Part shown: piece by piece, positions 19,972-31,286 of the stretch
How the letters are laid out: every line of letters begins with the position of its first letter
How positions within the stretch are numbered: the first letter of the stretch is position 1
Source: Citrobacter portucalensis
GTDB taxonomy: Bacteria; Pseudomonadota; Gammaproteobacteria; Enterobacterales; Enterobacteriaceae
Direction of reading: 5' to 3'
Assembly: GCF_002042885.1 (NCBI RefSeq)
Contig: NZ_MVFY01000006.1
Span: forward strand, 62,001-126,000
Length of the DNA stretch: 64,000 bases
Notes under the pieces: generated by a model
Told to the model about the DNA's origin: nothing
Database searches by the model: none
Seen by the model: only the letters and a program-made list of their open reading frames with translations
Made by a program: the position numbers and the translations under genes

Positions 19972-20538
19972 TCAGTGCTTATCCAGCGCTAAATTAAGTT
20001 CCACCAGGTTCACCACCGGCTGGCCGATAAAACTGACCAACGGCTTTTGCGTGTATTGTGCAACCAGGCGCGTGACCTCTTCAATGCTGAGGTTGCGAGC
20101 CTGCGCCACGCGGGGGATTTGCCAGGCCACCGCGGCGGGTGTCAGATTGTTATCCAGCCCGCTGGCAGAAGCCGTTACCAGCTCTACCGGAACGACAGGA
20201 TTTGCCTGCGGGTTAGCTGCACGCAGTGCGGCTATCCGGCTTTGCAGCTGTTTATCCAGTTCCGGGTTGCTGGCTGCCAGATTGCTGCCGCCTGAAGCCA
20301 TTGGATTATAGGGCATTTCTGCTGTAGCTGACGGACGTCCCTGAAAATAACCGGCCGCGGTAAAATGTTGCCCAATGAGCGCAGAGCCGCGAACGACCTG
20401 ACCTTCGCGTAGAAGCGAGCCGTTAGCCTGGTGGGGAAACCACCACTGCCCCAACGCGGTGGTCAACAACGGGTAAGCCCCGCCGGTGATAAGCATCAGG
20501 AAAATCAATGTTGATAATGCAGGACGTAATCCACTCAT
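19972..20538 (-). CDS. kdpC: Potassium-transporting ATPase subunit C
   Basis: Small subunit of the KdpFABC high-affinity K+ pump, with one N-terminal membrane helix ([21 protein letters not shown]) and a periplasmic domain. I chose the ATG at 20538 (MSGLRPALS), six bases after a GAGG ribosome-binding site, which gives 188 residues; a GTG four codons upstream is possible but overlaps kdpB and has no site. E. coli KdpC has 190 residues. Confidence 0.94.
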   Translation of the reverse strand: MSGLRPALSTLIFLMLITGGAYPLLTTALGQWWFPHQANGSLLREGQVVRGSALIGQHFTAAGYFQGRPSATAEMPYNPMASGGSNLAASNPELDKQLQSRIAALRAANPQANPVVPVELVTASASGLDNNLTPAAVAWQIPRVAQARNLSIEEVTRLVAQYTQKPLVSFIGQPVVNLVELNLALDKH

Positions 20539-20546
20539 CTGAAACC

Positions 20547-22595
20547 TCACACCAGACCCAGCAGGGTCAGCAGTAAATCAATTGCTTTGATACCGATAAA
20601 CGGTACAACCAGACCACCCAGACCATAGATCCACAAATTACGGCGCAGCATTGCGGATGCGGATAACGGTTTGTAGCTCACGCCTTTAAGCGCCAGCGGG
20701 ATCAGAAAGACGATAACCAGCGCATTAAAGATAACCGCGCTGAGGATCGCCGAGTCCGGCGAATGCAGACCCATCACGTTAAGCGCATTGAGCTGCGGGT
20801 AGGTGGCGGCAAACGCGGCCGGGATAATGGCGAAATACTTCGCCACGTCGTTGGCGATACTGAAGGTGGTCAGCGAACCACGCGTCATCAGCATCTGTTT
20901 ACCAATGTGCACCACTTCAATCAGCTTGGTGGGGTTAGAGTCGAGATCCACCATATTGCCTGCTTCCTTCGCGGCCTGGGTCCCGGAGTTCATGGCGACC
21001 GCCACGTCGGCTTGCGCCAGCGCCGGGGCGTCATTGGTTCCGTCGCCGGTCATCGCCACCAGACGACCTTCCGCCTGATACTGACGAATCAGCGCCAGCT
21101 TGGCTTCCGGCGTGGCTTCAGCTAAGAAGTCATCTACCCCGGCTTCTGCCGCAATCGCGGCAGCGGTCAGGCGGTTATCGCCGGTGATCATCACCGTTTT
21201 GATGCCCATTTTGCGTAGTTGGGCAAAACGTTCTTTGATTCCGCCTTTTACGATATCTTTCAGGGCAATCACGCCCAGCACGCGGGAGCCTTCGGCAACC
21301 ACCAGCGGCGTAGCGCCAAGGCGTGCGACGTTTTCGACCTTCTGCTCCACGTCGGCAGGGAAGTGGCCGCCGTTGGCTTCAACGTGACGACGAATAGCAT
21401 CGACCGACCCTTTGCGGATCATACGGTTGTCGATGTTGATCCCGCTCATTCGGCTTTGGGCGGTAAACGGTACAAAGGTGGCGTGCAGCGATTGCACGTC
21501 GCGAATACGCAGATTAAAGCGCTGTTTAGCCAGAATCACGATGCTGCGGCCTTCTGGGGTTTCATCGGCCAGCGATGAAAGCTGCGCGGCGTCGGCCAGC
21601 GTTTTTTCGTCCACGCCCTGGGCGGGCAGGAAATCTGAAGCCTGGCGGTTACCCAGCGTAATGGTGCCGGTTTTGTCCAGCAGCAGTACGTCCACGTCAC
21701 CCGCAGCTTCTACTGCACGTCCGCTGGTGGCGATGACGTTCGCGCCCAGCATGCGGCTCATCCCGGCGACGCCAATTGCGGAGAGTAGCCCGCCGATGGT
21801 GGTGGGGATCAGACACACCAGCAGGGCAACCAGTACCGTGACGCTAACCGCGCTACCACCCCAGGCGGAAAATGGCCACAGCGTGGCGGTCGCCAGCAGA
21901 AAAACGATGGTCAGGGCTATCAACAGGATCGTCAGGGCGATTTCATTCGGCGTTTTACGCCGCTGCGCGCCTTCAACCATGGCGATCATCCGGTCGAGGA
22001 ACGTTTCACCAGGGTTCACGCTACATTTGATCACCAGCCAGTCGGAGAGGATGCGGGTCCCGCCGGTGACGGAGGCGAAATCACCACCGGATTCACGAAT
22101 GACCGGCGCGGATTCACCGGTAATGGCGCTTTCATCCACCGATGCGCCACCTTCGATGACCTCGCCGTCACACGGGATAATATCGCCCGCTTCTACTAAC
22201 ACGATATCTCCTTTGCGCAAATCCTCCGCCGGAACGTGATCCATGGCGGCACCGTATTTCGGTTCGCGGAGTTTGCGAGCAAAAGCGGTTTTCTTCACTC
22301 CTTTCAGACTGTTAGCCTGAGCCTTACTGCGTCCTTCCGCCAGCGCTTCGGCAAAGTTGGCGAACAGAACGGTAATCCACAGCCACAGACTTATCGCGCC
22401 GGTAAACCACGGATTGCCTTGCATATGGCCTGTTGCCATTGCCACCGTTAACAGGGTTGTCAGCAGACTGCCCAGCCAGACGATAAACATCACCGGATTG
22501 CGCCACTGGGTATGTGGGCTTAATTTTTTCACGGCATCCATCAGCGCCTGTGCGACCAGAGAGGGTTCGAACAGCGCCAGTTGCTTGCGACTCAT
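20547..22595 (-). CDS. kdpB: Potassium-transporting ATPase, P-type subunit B
   Basis: Catalytic subunit that hydrolyses ATP to drive K+ uptake. The protein is 682 residues as in E. coli. The P-type signatures are visible: phosphorylated Asp307 in [12 protein letters not shown], the actuator loop TGES (AITGESAPV), and the hinge motif [12 protein letters not shown]. The second of two nearby ATGs (22595) fits the upstream GGAG spacing and the E. coli start [10 protein letters not shown]. It begins 20 bases after kdpA. Confidence 0.97.
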   Translation of the reverse strand: MSRKQLALFEPSLVAQALMDAVKKLSPHTQWRNPVMFIVWLGSLLTTLLTVAMATGHMQGNPWFTGAISLWLWITVLFANFAEALAEGRSKAQANSLKGVKKTAFARKLREPKYGAAMDHVPAEDLRKGDIVLVEAGDIIPCDGEVIEGGASVDESAITGESAPVIRESGGDFASVTGGTRILSDWLVIKCSVNPGETFLDRMIAMVEGAQRRKTPNEIALTILLIALTIVFLLATATLWPFSAWGGSAVSVTVLVALLVCLIPTTIGGLLSAIGVAGMSRMLGANVIATSGRAVEAAGDVDVLLLDKTGTITLGNRQASDFLPAQGVDEKTLADAAQLSSLADETPEGRSIVILAKQRFNLRIRDVQSLHATFVPFTAQSRMSGINIDNRMIRKGSVDAIRRHVEANGGHFPADVEQKVENVARLGATPLVVAEGSRVLGVIALKDIVKGGIKERFAQLRKMGIKTVMITGDNRLTAAAIAAEAGVDDFLAEATPEAKLALIRQYQAEGRLVAMTGDGTNDAPALAQADVAVAMNSGTQAAKEAGNMVDLDSNPTKLIEVVHIGKQMLMTRGSLTTFSIANDVAKYFAIIPAAFAATYPQLNALNVMGLHSPDSAILSAVIFNALVIVFLIPLALKGVSYKPLSASAMLRRNLWIYGLGGLVVPFIGIKAIDLLLTLLGLV

Positions 22596-22615
22596 AGTCA
22601 TGTGCTCCGCATCAC

Positions 22616-24295
22616 TCAGTGTAATGACAGGTATTCTGCGACCGGGCCAAGCGCCAGGGCAGGAACAAAGGTGAGGGCGCCAACCAGTAACACCGTACCG
22701 ATTAACAACCCGACAAACAGTGCACCGTGGGTAGGCAGCGTGCCTGGACTTGCTGGCTGGATCTTTTTACTGACCAGCGATCCGGCAATTGCCATCACGG
22801 GGATGATCACGCCGAAACGGCCGAAGAACATGCACAGGGCCAGCAGACAGTTCCAGAACGGGCTGTTGGCGCTTAATCCGGCGAAGGCGCTGCCGTTGTT
22901 GTTCGCGGCAGACGATACGGCGTACAACACCTCACTAAAGCCATGTGGGCCAGGATTGAGCATGGCGCTGCGTCCGGCGTCGCTCATCATCGCTATCGCC
23001 GTACCGAGCAGCACCAGCGCAGGGGTGACCAGAATCGCCAGCGCGGTCATTTTCATTTCACGCACGTCTATTTTCTTACCCAGATATTCCGGCGTGCGAC
23101 CAATCATCAGGCCCGCGATAAACACCGCCAATAACACGAACAGCAACATGCCGTACAGGCCCGAACCGACACCACCGAAGACCACTTCGCCAATCTGCAT
23201 TAGCCACATCGGCACCATCCCGCCCAGCGCGGTGAAGGAGTCATGCATCGCATCGACAGCGCCGCAAGATGCCGCTGTCGTCACGACGGAAAAAAGACTC
23301 GTAGCCAGCACGCCAAAGCGGCTTTCTTTGCCTTCCATGTTGATATTACTGTCTGCACCGAATGCCATCAGGTGCGGGTTGCCTTGAACTTCGGCCCACA
23401 TCACCACGGCTACGCAGACTACAAATATCAGCGACATGGCCCACAGCAGGGTCCGCCCCTGGCGACGATCGCCAACCACATCACCAAAGGCAAAACACAG
23501 CGCGGTAGGAATTAAGAAAATGGCCAGCATCTGTACCAGATTGGTCAACGCGGTAGGGTTTTCAAACGGATGTGATGAGTTAGCGTTAAAGAACCCGCCC
23601 CCGTTAGTGCCAAGCATCTTAATCGCTTCCTGTGAGGCGACGGGCCCCATCGGCAGCAGCTGTTTCACCCCTTCAAGGGTAGTAATGGGCTGATAGGGCA
23701 ACACGTTTTGCAGCACACCTTGCTGAATGAAGAACAACGCAATGAGCAATGCAATGGGGAGCAGGATCCACAGCGTAATGCGAACCAGATCGACCCAGGC
23801 GTTGCCCAGCGTGTTCATACTCTGGCGAGTAAAGGCACGGGCCAGGGCAAAAATCACCGCAATCCCGGTTGCCGCTGACAGGAAGTTCTGCACGGTCAGC
23901 CCGACCATCTGGCTGAAGTAGCTTAAGGTGGTTTCGCCAGCATAGGATTGCCAGTTGGTGTTGGTGACAAAACTTACCGCCGTGTTGAGCGCCAAATCCC
24001 ACGAAAGCCCAGGTAGCTGTTGCGGATTTAGCGGCAGCAGGTTTTGCGCCATCAGCATTGAAAACAGGACCAGCAAACCCAGCACATTGAGCACGAGGAT
24101 CGCCAACAGATACTGCCGCCAGTTCATCTCCTGCTGCGAGATGCCCAGACCGCGCCAGAGCAGATGTTCCACGCCAGCCAGACCCGGCAGGGACGTATTA
24201 TTGATCAGCCGAGCCAAGCCAAAACCCAGCGGTCTGGCGATGATAAACAGTACCAGCAAGAAACTGGCAATGAGTAAAAATCCTTGGGCCGCCAT
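22616..24295 (-). CDS. kdpA: Potassium-transporting ATPase, channel-like subunit A
   Basis: K+-binding and translocating subunit with four pore-loop repeats. The 559-residue protein (E. coli 557) is hydrophobic throughout; filter-like segments include [23 protein letters not shown] and [13 protein letters not shown]. Its ATG overlaps the kdpF stop by one base, which indicates translational coupling within kdpFABC. Confidence 0.97.
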   Translation of the reverse strand: MAAQGFLLIASFLLVLFIIARPLGFGLARLINNTSLPGLAGVEHLLWRGLGISQQEMNWRQYLLAILVLNVLGLLVLFSMLMAQNLLPLNPQQLPGLSWDLALNTAVSFVTNTNWQSYAGETTLSYFSQMVGLTVQNFLSAATGIAVIFALARAFTRQSMNTLGNAWVDLVRITLWILLPIALLIALFFIQQGVLQNVLPYQPITTLEGVKQLLPMGPVASQEAIKMLGTNGGGFFNANSSHPFENPTALTNLVQMLAIFLIPTALCFAFGDVVGDRRQGRTLLWAMSLIFVVCVAVVMWAEVQGNPHLMAFGADSNINMEGKESRFGVLATSLFSVVTTAASCGAVDAMHDSFTALGGMVPMWLMQIGEVVFGGVGSGLYGMLLFVLLAVFIAGLMIGRTPEYLGKKIDVREMKMTALAILVTPALVLLGTAIAMMSDAGRSAMLNPGPHGFSEVLYAVSSAANNNGSAFAGLSANSPFWNCLLALCMFFGRFGVIIPVMAIAGSLVSKKIQPASPGTLPTHGALFVGLLIGTVLLVGALTFVPALALGPVAEYLSLH

Positions 24296-24384
24296 CAGAA
24301 CGCCTCCGCATTAATCAGGGCATACACCAGATAACCTAATAATAAAAAGACCAGCACAATGCCGGTTATCACGCCTGCACTCAC
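24295..24384 (-). CDS. kdpF: Potassium-transporting ATPase small subunit F
   Basis: A 29-residue single membrane helix ([16 protein letters not shown]...LINAEAF) with a GTG start and a GGAGGTG ribosome-binding site. The reading frame and length correspond to E. coli KdpF, which stabilises the pump complex. The TGA overlaps the kdpA ATG. It is too short to be found by length-filtered gene calling. Confidence 0.93.
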   Translation of the reverse strand: MSAGVITGIVLVFLLLGYLVYALINAEAF

Positions 24385-24692
24385 GGTGCACCTCCAGTGG
24401 CATAAATGTGATAACCAGAGCGTAGATTTTTGCTTGCAAAGATTTCGCAAAAATCAGTGGGAGGGGTGTAAAAAAAGTATAAAAATGGCAAAGACCATTA
24501 TTTAACTAATGATTAGTATTAATTTAACTTTTATGTAACTTAATTACGGTTTTTAGCTAAACGGAGCATCAATAGATAAAAATAAGTGGTCGGATGAGTA
24601 GCAAAATTACACACAAGGCGGTATTATTTTCATCAGTTAACCAAGTTTATTTTTCCGGTGCGATTCACCGAACAGATATATGGGAGAGGATT
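24385..24692. promoter_or_regulatory. kdpF-ybfA divergent promoter region
   Basis: A 308-base A/T-rich gap between the divergent kdpF and ybfA starts. It contains the KdpE-type T-tract site at 24465-24483. The ybfA side has a TTTATGTAACTTAATTACGG stretch without a clear promoter match. E. coli has rhsC elements nearby downstream of ybfA; none is present here. Confidence 0.6.
24465..24483 (-). promoter_or_regulatory. KdpE binding site
   Basis: The minus strand reads TTTATACTTTTTTTACACC, the T-rich inverted-repeat element bound by KdpE upstream of kdpFABC in E. coli. It lies about 80 bases upstream of the kdpF GTG. Confidence 0.75.
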
Positions 24693-24899
24693 ATGGACTT
24701 TTATAAAGAATATCCAGCACACATTGTTTTCTTGCGCCGTACCTTTGCCGTTGTGGCGGGCGTGCTGGCGCTGCCGGTCATGTTGTTCTGGAAAGACCGC
24801 GCCCGTTTTTACAGCTATCTGCACCGCGTCTGGTCCAAAACCAGTGATAAACCGGTGTGGATGGAGCAGGCTGAAAAAGCCACCTGCGACTTCTATTAA
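24693..24899 (+). CDS. ybfA: DUF2517 family small membrane-associated protein
   Basis: A 68-residue protein with one hydrophobic segment (residues 16-32) and a basic C-terminal half ([14 protein letters not shown]). The length and most residues match E. coli YbfA as I recall it. The ATG follows GGGAGAGG. Function is unknown; in E. coli it has been linked to stress responses and lies beside kdp, which hints at envelope or ion stress. Confidence 0.85.
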   Translation: MDFYKEYPAHIVFLRRTFAVVAGVLALPVMLFWKDRARFYSYLHRVWSKTSDKPVWMEQAEKATCDFY

Positions 24900-24918
24900 G
24901 TTGTCGTTATTGTTCAAG

Positions 24919-24950
24919 AAAACCGCCAACAGCAATGTGGCGGTTTTTTT
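24919..24950 (+). terminator. ybfA rho-independent terminator
   Basis: AACCGCCA and TGGCGGTT arms followed by a T run, 20 bases after the ybfA stop. Confidence 0.85.
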
Positions 24951-24996
24951 ATACGCCGAGGTCTACACTTATCTGAGTAACGGATAAGGAGTGGCG

Positions 24997-25551
24997 ATGA
25001 GCACGAGAATTCCTGTTGGTATCCGCACCTGTCTGACCACAGAAGCGAGTGAGGCACCTCAGTTCGACGAAAATACATTAATACGTGTTTACGCTTTGCA
25101 TGAATTGCACCGCCTGCGTCAGCGAAAATTAACGCGGGGCGTATTAATTGACTATCATACCCGCTACAAACTGGTACTACTGGCGCATTCCCAGCCAGAG
25201 TATCGGGAGCTTGGCCCCTTCGTTGCCGCAATCCATGAATGGCAAGATCTCGATGCTTTTTTTACCGAGTATCGCCTACGATTGACCCATCTGTTATTAA
25301 ATCCTGCTACCCGGCGTAACCATACCAATGTATTGATGCACGTACAGGGCTATTTCCGTAATCAGCTCGATCTGCGTCAACGTCAGGAATTGACCTCGAT
25401 AATCGATAACTATCGACGCGAGGCGCAGCCGCTACTTGCACCCTTAATGCTCCTCAAACACTATATGGCTGAGCACCCGAACACCTGGTTGTCCGGGCAA
25501 CGTTATTTTGAACTCTGGCCTGCGATTTGGCGTTTACAGGGCAATGATTAA
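24997..25551 (+). CDS. ybgA: DUF1722 protein, photolyase-linked
   Basis: A 184-residue DUF1722 protein, somewhat longer than E. coli YbgA (169) because of an N-terminal extension of about 20 residues. The conserved core includes ALHELHRLRQRKLTRG, DYHTRYKLVLLAHSQPEYRELG, HTNVLMHVQGYF and WLSGQRYFELWP. It lies 18 bases upstream of phrB, as in E. coli. The pairing suggests a role with photolyase or DNA repair but none is proven. The ATG at 24997 sits five bases after AAGGAG; the GTG two codons earlier is less well placed. Confidence 0.87.
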   Translation: MSTRIPVGIRTCLTTEASEAPQFDENTLIRVYALHELHRLRQRKLTRGVLIDYHTRYKLVLLAHSQPEYRELGPFVAAIHEWQDLDAFFTEYRLRLTHLLLNPATRRNHTNVLMHVQGYFRNQLDLRQRQELTSIIDNYRREAQPLLAPLMLLKHYMAEHPNTWLSGQRYFELWPAIWRLQGND

Positions 25552-25569
25552 TTTTTATCAGGGAGTGTT

Positions 25570-26988
25570 ATGACCACGCATCTGGTCTGGTTTCGGCGTG
25601 ATTTACGCCTGCATGACAATCTCGCGCTGGCGGCGGCTTGTCGGGATCGTTCTGCACATGTACTCGCGCTCTATATCTCCACGCCTGAACAGTGGAAGGC
25701 GCATGATATGGCCTCACGTCAGGCGGCATTGGTTAACGCGCAGTTGAACGCGTTGCAAACGGCGCTGGCAGAAAAGGGCATCCCGCTTCTGTTTCATGAA
25801 GTCGGTGATTTTGCGACCAGTGTGGAAACCGTCAAAAACGTCTGCGTACAGCATGGCGTCAGTCGAATATTTTATAACTATCAATATGAAATAAACGAAC
25901 GCCAGCGTGATGCTGCCGTTGAAAAGTCAATACCTCAGGTGGTGTGCGAAGGGTTTGACGACAGCGTGATCCTGCCTCCGGGGGCGGTCATGACCGGTAA
26001 TCACGAGATGTATAAAGTCTTTACGCCGTTTAAAAATGCCTGGCTGAAGCGGATAAAAGACGGGATCCCAGAATGTGTCAGTGCGCCGAAGGTGAGAGAA
26101 AGCGGTGCTCTTGACTCTCCATTAACATCCATCACGCTGAGCTACCCGCAGCAGGATTTTGATTCGCAGCAATTTCCGGCAGAAGAAAAATTGGCCATCG
26201 CGCAGTTACGCCATTTTTGCCAGCAGGCCGCCGGAGAATATGAACAACTGCGTGACTTTCCGGCGATTGATGGAACCAGTCGATTATCCGCGAGCCTGGC
26301 GACAGGAGGACTATCACCGCGCCAGTGCCTGAATCGACTGCTCGTGGAGCAGCCGCAGGCGCTTGAGGATGGGACAGGCAGCGTTTGGTTGAATGAGCTT
26401 ATCTGGCGCGAATTTTATCGTCATCTGATGACTTACCATCCGGCGCTATGTCGGTATCAACCTTTTATTCGTTGGACCGATCGCGTGCAATGGCAGAATA
26501 ATCCGACCCATTTCCAGGCCTGGAAAACAGGGAATACAGGCTACCCCATTGTGGATGCGGCCATGCGTCAGCTCAACGCCACGGGCTGGATGCATAATCG
26601 TTTACGCATGATTACCGCCAGTTTTTTAGTGAAAGACCTGCTGATCGACTGGCGTAAAGGCGAACAATATTTCATGTCGCAACTGATCGATGGCGACCTG
26701 GCGGCCAATAACGGCGGCTGGCAGTGGGCAGCCTCAACCGGAACTGACGCCGCACCGTATTTCCGTATCTTTAACCCCACGACTCAGGGCGAAAAATTTG
26801 ATCGTGACGGTGAGTTTATCCGCCAGTGGGTGCCGGAACTGCGCGACGTGCCGGGTAAAGCCATTCATGAACCGTGGTCGTGGGCTGAAAAAGCGCAGGT
26901 AACACTGAGTTATCCTCGCCCGATTGTGGATCATAAACAGGCAAGGCTGGCGACGCTGGCGGCATATGAGGCGGCACGTAAGGGATAA
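25570..26988 (+). CDS. phrB: Deoxyribodipyrimidine photolyase
   Basis: Light-driven repair of cyclobutane pyrimidine dimers, 472 residues as in E. coli. The N-terminal alpha/beta domain ([15 protein letters not shown]) binds the antenna folate. The C-terminal helical domain binds FAD, with [15 protein letters not shown], the electron-transfer Trp region [20 protein letters not shown] and [10 protein letters not shown]...[16 protein letters not shown]. It is probably cotranscribed with ybgA. Confidence 0.96.
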   Translation: MTTHLVWFRRDLRLHDNLALAAACRDRSAHVLALYISTPEQWKAHDMASRQAALVNAQLNALQTALAEKGIPLLFHEVGDFATSVETVKNVCVQHGVSRIFYNYQYEINERQRDAAVEKSIPQVVCEGFDDSVILPPGAVMTGNHEMYKVFTPFKNAWLKRIKDGIPECVSAPKVRESGALDSPLTSITLSYPQQDFDSQQFPAEEKLAIAQLRHFCQQAAGEYEQLRDFPAIDGTSRLSASLATGGLSPRQCLNRLLVEQPQALEDGTGSVWLNELIWREFYRHLMTYHPALCRYQPFIRWTDRVQWQNNPTHFQAWKTGNTGYPIVDAAMRQLNATGWMHNRLRMITASFLVKDLLIDWRKGEQYFMSQLIDGDLAANNGGWQWAASTGTDAAPYFRIFNPTTQGEKFDRDGEFIRQWVPELRDVPGKAIHEPWSWAEKAQVTLSYPRPIVDHKQARLATLAAYEAARKG

Positions 26989-27149
26989 GCACGCAGCGGA
27001 TTTCTGCGTAATACCTTCCAGCAGAATGAATATGTTGCAGTGGGGGGCATTTAGCGCTGAAGCGTGTACGCAAGGCTGCTAATGCCTTGATGAAGAGGTT
27101 TTCCGCCAGCAGTAAAGTGCCGTCATCTTCATTCAGGTGACGGAATTTG

Positions 27150-28052
27150 ATGACAACACCAACGACATCTACACCGCACGATGCGGTATTTAAAACGTTT
27201 TTACATCATCCAGAAACAGCTCGGGACTTCCTCGAAATTCATCTACCCGCAGATCTGCAAACGCTTTGCGATTTAAATACGCTGAAGCTGGAGTCAGAAA
27301 GCTTTATTGAAGCGGATTTACGTACCCGCTACTCCGACGTGCTCTGGTCTGTGCATACGCACGATGGTGAAGGTTATGTATACGTGGTTATAGAACACCA
27401 GAGTTCAGCCGATCCGCATATGGCTTTTCGTCTGCTGCGTTACGCAATAGCGGCGATGCAGCGTCATTTGGATGCCGGGCACAAAGAACTGCCGATTGTG
27501 ATACCCATGCTGTTTTATCATGGCTGTCGAAGTCCGTATCCGTACTCACTGTGCTGGCTTGATGCGTTTACCGATCCTGTAACGGCACGGCAACTTTATG
27601 CCAGCGCATTTCCATTGGTGGATATCACAGTGGTGCCCGATGACGAAATCATGGCTCACAGGCGAATGGCACTGCTGGAACTAATGCAAAAACATATCCG
27701 TCAGCGGGATTTGATGGGGCTGGTAGATCAACTGGCCACGCTGTTACTTACAGGGTGCGCTAATGACACGCAACTACAGGCGATGTTTAATTACATCCTG
27801 CAATCCGGCGATGAATCTCGCTTTAATGAATTTATACAAGAGATGGCGCAACGGATCCCCCAACATAAGGAGAAGCTGATGACGATTGCCGAGCGGTTAC
27901 GCTTAGATGGATTACAGGAAGGGTTGCAGCAAGGCAAACGAGAAGCCGCATTACGTATAGCGCAAACTATGTTGGAGCAGGGAATAGATCGCAATATGGT
28001 GCTTCTGGTTACAGGTCTTTCTGAAGAGGAGTTGACTGCCAGCTATGCGTAA
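27150..28052 (+). CDS. Rpn-family recombination-promoting nuclease
   Basis: A 300-residue protein of the Rpn/YhgA-like PD-(D/E)XK family, often labelled putative transposase. The nuclease core is seen as YSDVLWSV, followed by [13 protein letters not shown], with the catalytic Asp and Glu-x-Gln type residues. The C-terminal part ([31 protein letters not shown]) is the variable tail typical of RpnA-E. E. coli homologues raise RecA-independent recombination and some act in phage defence. E. coli has no gene here between phrB and dtpD. I chose ATG 27150 over the TTG just before it. No IS ends are visible. Confidence 0.88.
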   Translation: MTTPTTSTPHDAVFKTFLHHPETARDFLEIHLPADLQTLCDLNTLKLESESFIEADLRTRYSDVLWSVHTHDGEGYVYVVIEHQSSADPHMAFRLLRYAIAAMQRHLDAGHKELPIVIPMLFYHGCRSPYPYSLCWLDAFTDPVTARQLYASAFPLVDITVVPDDEIMAHRRMALLELMQKHIRQRDLMGLVDQLATLLLTGCANDTQLQAMFNYILQSGDESRFNEFIQEMAQRIPQHKEKLMTIAERLRLDGLQEGLQQGKREAALRIAQTMLEQGIDRNMVLLVTGLSEEELTASYA

Positions 28053-28058
28053 TTCCTG

Positions 28059-28092
28059 AAAAAAAGCCCGAATCAGATTACATCATCGGGCC
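28059..28092 (-). terminator. dtpD terminator
   Basis: The minus strand has GGGCCCGATGATG, a loop and TTCGGGCTTTTTTT, a GC hairpin with T run, eight bases after the dtpD stop. It may also face the end of the convergent rpn gene. Confidence 0.75.
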
Positions 28093-28099
28093 CCTACAC

Positions 28100-29581
28100 T
28101 CAGGATTCTACCGCCAGTGAACGGTTTCTGAACTTAAGCGACTGGTACAGCCAAATCAGCAGCACCAGCACCACACAGGCCAGCGCGCCCCAGGTAATTT
28201 CACTAAAGACATCAATGTATGCATTGATGGAGTAGTTGATAGCGCCCGCAGCGTCAAACGAACCTTGCGAGGTCTGATCGGCGATAACGCCTGCCAGGTA
28301 GTTGGCGATGGCGCCGGAAAGCAGCATATAAATGCCGGTTAACACGCCGGTTACACCAGGGATCTCAATACGCGTAATTTGCGACATTGCCACCGGGTCA
28401 ATAAACAGTTCGGCAAAGCCCATGACCGCCAACCCAAGTACCATCAGCGGCATGGAAGAGTGGCCGTAAGCAGCGGACCAGCGAGCGCTCAAGGTTAGAA
28501 TACAGAACCCAGCGCTCATTAAGCCGAGGCCAAGGGCAAATTTACCCCAGATACGTACGGTACGATTGCCACTTACGCTTTCTTTGACTACCCACGCCAG
28601 TACGATACCGCACAGCATAACGGCAAAAGCGTTAACCGACTGGAACATCGCGGTAGGGACGGAATACCCCAGAATATCGCGGTTAACGAAGCGGTCGATA
28701 TACAGGCTGATCGAACTGCCACCCTGTTGAGCAAAGGCCCAAAACAACAGGCTGAAGAAGGTCAGCGTGACGATAAGCCCCAGCTCTTTGCGCTGTTTCT
28801 GCGTCTGTGCCTGGCGATAAATTTTCGCCAGAACTGCCAGACCAATAACAGTGGCAACAATCAGTGCATAAACGGACCACTCTTTCCAGAACAGCACGGT
28901 AATCAGCAGCGGTGTGGTAACTAGCAGAACTAACAGCCAGGCCCAGTTTGGCAGAATAAAGGTTTTAGCACATAGAACGGCCTTGTTGACGCCGGTGGTT
29001 TGGGCGAAATGGCGATTACCACATAAGAAAATCACCAGCCCTGCCAGCATGCCGATGGCAGCCAGCGCAAAGCCCATCGCCCAACTGTACTCTTCCTGCA
29101 CGTATCCGCAGGCAATTGGTGCGATGATCGAACCGATGTTACCGGCGGCGTAGAGCAGAGAGAATCCACCGTCGCGACGCGGGTCTTCAGGTTGATATAA
29201 CTCGCCCAGCAGGCAACTGATATTTGATTTAAACAGACCGTAACCGCAGACAATTATCGCCAGCGACAAATAGAGGAACGCCGGAGCCATTTCACTGGCA
29301 CCTAATACCAGATGTCCCACCGCCATTAAAAATGCGCCGATCATCACCGCCATTCGATTGCCGAGCACTTTATCGGCCAGGTATCCCCCGAGAATAGGGG
29401 TGACATAGACCAGCGAGCAGTAGGCGCTGAACAGTTCATATGCGTGATTATCGTCGTACTTAAGCTGGTTAGTGAGATACAGGATCAGCAGCGCACGCAT
29501 GCCGTAAAAACTGAAGTATTCCCAGATTTGTAGCGCGACAACGTAGTATATCGCCCGTGGTTGAGATGCTTGTTTATTCAT
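28100..29581 (-). CDS. dtpD: Proton-dependent di/tripeptide permease D
   Basis: A POT/PTR-family peptide:H+ symporter of 493 residues, the E. coli DtpD (YbgH) length. It has about 14 membrane segments. Family features are the helix-1 segment [19 protein letters not shown], the [12 protein letters not shown] loop, and [16 protein letters not shown]. It stands alone on the minus strand, divergent from ybgI. The 289-base gap upstream holds promoters for both. Confidence 0.95.
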   Translation of the reverse strand: MNKQASQPRAIYYVVALQIWEYFSFYGMRALLILYLTNQLKYDDNHAYELFSAYCSLVYVTPILGGYLADKVLGNRMAVMIGAFLMAVGHLVLGASEMAPAFLYLSLAIIVCGYGLFKSNISCLLGELYQPEDPRRDGGFSLLYAAGNIGSIIAPIACGYVQEEYSWAMGFALAAIGMLAGLVIFLCGNRHFAQTTGVNKAVLCAKTFILPNWAWLLVLLVTTPLLITVLFWKEWSVYALIVATVIGLAVLAKIYRQAQTQKQRKELGLIVTLTFFSLLFWAFAQQGGSSISLYIDRFVNRDILGYSVPTAMFQSVNAFAVMLCGIVLAWVVKESVSGNRTVRIWGKFALGLGLMSAGFCILTLSARWSAAYGHSSMPLMVLGLAVMGFAELFIDPVAMSQITRIEIPGVTGVLTGIYMLLSGAIANYLAGVIADQTSQGSFDAAGAINYSINAYIDVFSEITWGALACVVLVLLIWLYQSLKFRNRSLAVES

Positions 29582-29870
29582 TATTTTCTCGAAGTAAATG
29601 CCTCGCGACTGGCTGAACGTGCTGCGCGAGTGTGTTTCCTTAAAGTTGTAACTTTGATACAGATCTGATTATTTTTGCAATATGCTGTCTGATTGCATAA
29701 ATATACATGAATTAGATCGCGTAGTGGTAAGCAAATCACGTTCAAAGCGGGTGTGATTGTTTCTTTATGTGTCAGTGAAATGGCTATCGACGAACGCAGG
29801 CGGGGACGCTATTTTAACCTAAGCTGTGTTGCTGATTGGGCAGGCAGAAATGATGACTACGAGGACGATG

Positions 29871-30614
29871 ATGAAAAACACCGAACTGGAACAACTGATC
29901 AACGACAAACTAAACAGCGCCGCCATTAGCGATTATGCGCCGAATGGTTTGCAGGTTGAGGGCAAAGAGACGGTGCATAAAATCGTGACCGGTGTGACTG
30001 CAAGCCAGGCATTGCTGGACGAGGCGGTACGCCAGCAAGCGGATGCGGTTATCGTTCACCACGGTTATTTCTGGAAAGGCGAATCTCCGGTTATTCACGG
30101 CATGAAGCGCAATCGTCTGAAAACGCTGTTAGAAAATGATATCAACCTGTATGGCTGGCACTTGCCGCTGGATGCACACCCGGAATTGGGGAATAACGCG
30201 CAGTTGGCCGCGCTGTTGGGAATCACCGTGATGGGGGAAATTGAACCGCTGGTGCCATGGGGAGAACTCTCCATGCCGGTACCGGGGCTGGAGCTGGCAT
30301 CGTGGATTGAAGCGCGTTTAGGCCGTAAACCGTTATGGTGCGGTGATACCGGGCCGGAGAAAGTTCAGCGCGTTGCCTGGTGTACCGGGGGCGGTCAAAG
30401 TTTTATTGATAGCGCAGCCCGATTTGGTGTCGACGCCTTTATTACCGGTGAAGTCTCTGAGCAAACCATTCACTCAGCCCGCGAGCAGGGGCTGCATTTT
30501 TATGCTGCCGGTCACCATGCGACCGAACGCGGCGGCATTCGCGCATTAAGCGAATGGCTGAATGAAAATTCCGATCTGGACGTAACCTTTATCGATATTC
30601 CTAATCCAGCGTAA
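29871..30614 (+). CDS. ybgI: Nif3-family dinuclear metal-binding protein
   Basis: A 247-residue protein of the NIF3/GTP cyclohydrolase I type 2 family, almost identical in length and sequence to E. coli YbgI (RadD in some annotations as a hydrolase-oxidase). Metal ligands are visible at His63-His64 in IVHHGYFW, in LPLDAHPE, and near the C-terminus in AAGHHATERGG. It heads the run with pxpBCA. The ATG follows GAGGACG; in-frame upstream ATGs at 29826-29868 lack a comparable match to the family start. Function is not firmly known. Confidence 0.93.
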   Translation: MKNTELEQLINDKLNSAAISDYAPNGLQVEGKETVHKIVTGVTASQALLDEAVRQQADAVIVHHGYFWKGESPVIHGMKRNRLKTLLENDINLYGWHLPLDAHPELGNNAQLAALLGITVMGEIEPLVPWGELSMPVPGLELASWIEARLGRKPLWCGDTGPEKVQRVAWCTGGGQSFIDSAARFGVDAFITGEVSEQTIHSAREQGLHFYAAGHHATERGGIRALSEWLNENSDLDVTFIDIPNPA

Positions 30615-30629
30615 TAAAGAGGGATGAAA

Positions 30630-31286
30630 GTGCAGCGAGCGCGTTGTTATCTGTTAGGTGAAACGGCGGTGGTTCTCGAACTGGAACCCCCCATCACGCT
30701 GGCGACTCAGAAACGCATCTGGCGTCTGGCTCAGCGTTTAGTTGATGCCCCGAATGTGCTTGAAGCTATTCCGGGAATGAACAATATCACGGTTACCCTG
30801 CGCGACCCGCAAACACTGGCGCTGGATGCGATTGAACGCCTGCAGCGCTGGTGGGAAGAGAGCGAAGCACTGGAGCCGGATTCACGTTTTATTGAAATAC
30901 CCGTGATCTATGGCGGTGAGTTTGGCCCCGATCTGGCAGAGGTCGCCCGACACAGCGGATTAAGCGACAAGCAGGTCGTCGAACTTCATGCGTCAGTTGA
31001 CTATGTGGTGTGGTTTATCGGTTTTCAGCCGGGATTTCCCTATCTCGGGAGCTTACCTGAACAGCTGCATACCCCCAGACGTGCGGAACCGCGTTTGCTT
31101 GTTCCGGCAGGTTCTGTCGGTATCGGTGGATCTCAAACGGGGATCTACCCGCTTGCAACACCTGGTGGATGGCAATTGATTGGGCGTACCTCCGTTTCGT
31201 TATTTGATCCAAAACGGGAGGAGCCGATTCTGTTACGGGCTGGCGATACCGTGCGTTTTGTCCCGCAGAAGGAGGGGATATGTTAA
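30630..31286 (+). CDS. pxpB: 5-oxoprolinase subunit B
   Basis: Part of the ATP-dependent prokaryotic 5-oxoprolinase PxpABC that opens 5-oxoproline to glutamate. The protein has the KipI/allophanate-hydrolase subunit 1 fold. Signature segments are [22 protein letters not shown] and [21 protein letters not shown] chose the GTG at 30630 (218 residues, E. coli length), seven bases after GAGGG; the ATG two codons earlier is too close to the site. It overlaps pxpC by seven bases. Confidence 0.93.
   Translation: MQRARCYLLGETAVVLELEPPITLATQKRIWRLAQRLVDAPNVLEAIPGMNNITVTLRDPQTLALDAIERLQRWWEESEALEPDSRFIEIPVIYGGEFGPDLAEVARHSGLSDKQVVELHASVDYVVWFIGFQPGFPYLGSLPEQLHTPRRAEPRLLVPAGSVGIGGSQTGIYPLATPGGWQLIGRTSVSLFDPKREEPILLRAGDTVRFVPQKEGIC

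Noticed and set aside
27150-28052. Rpn gene considered as an insertion sequence
   Set aside because: I found no terminal inverted repeats or target-site duplication around it, and the protein is a PD-(D/E)XK nuclease rather than a DDE transposase.
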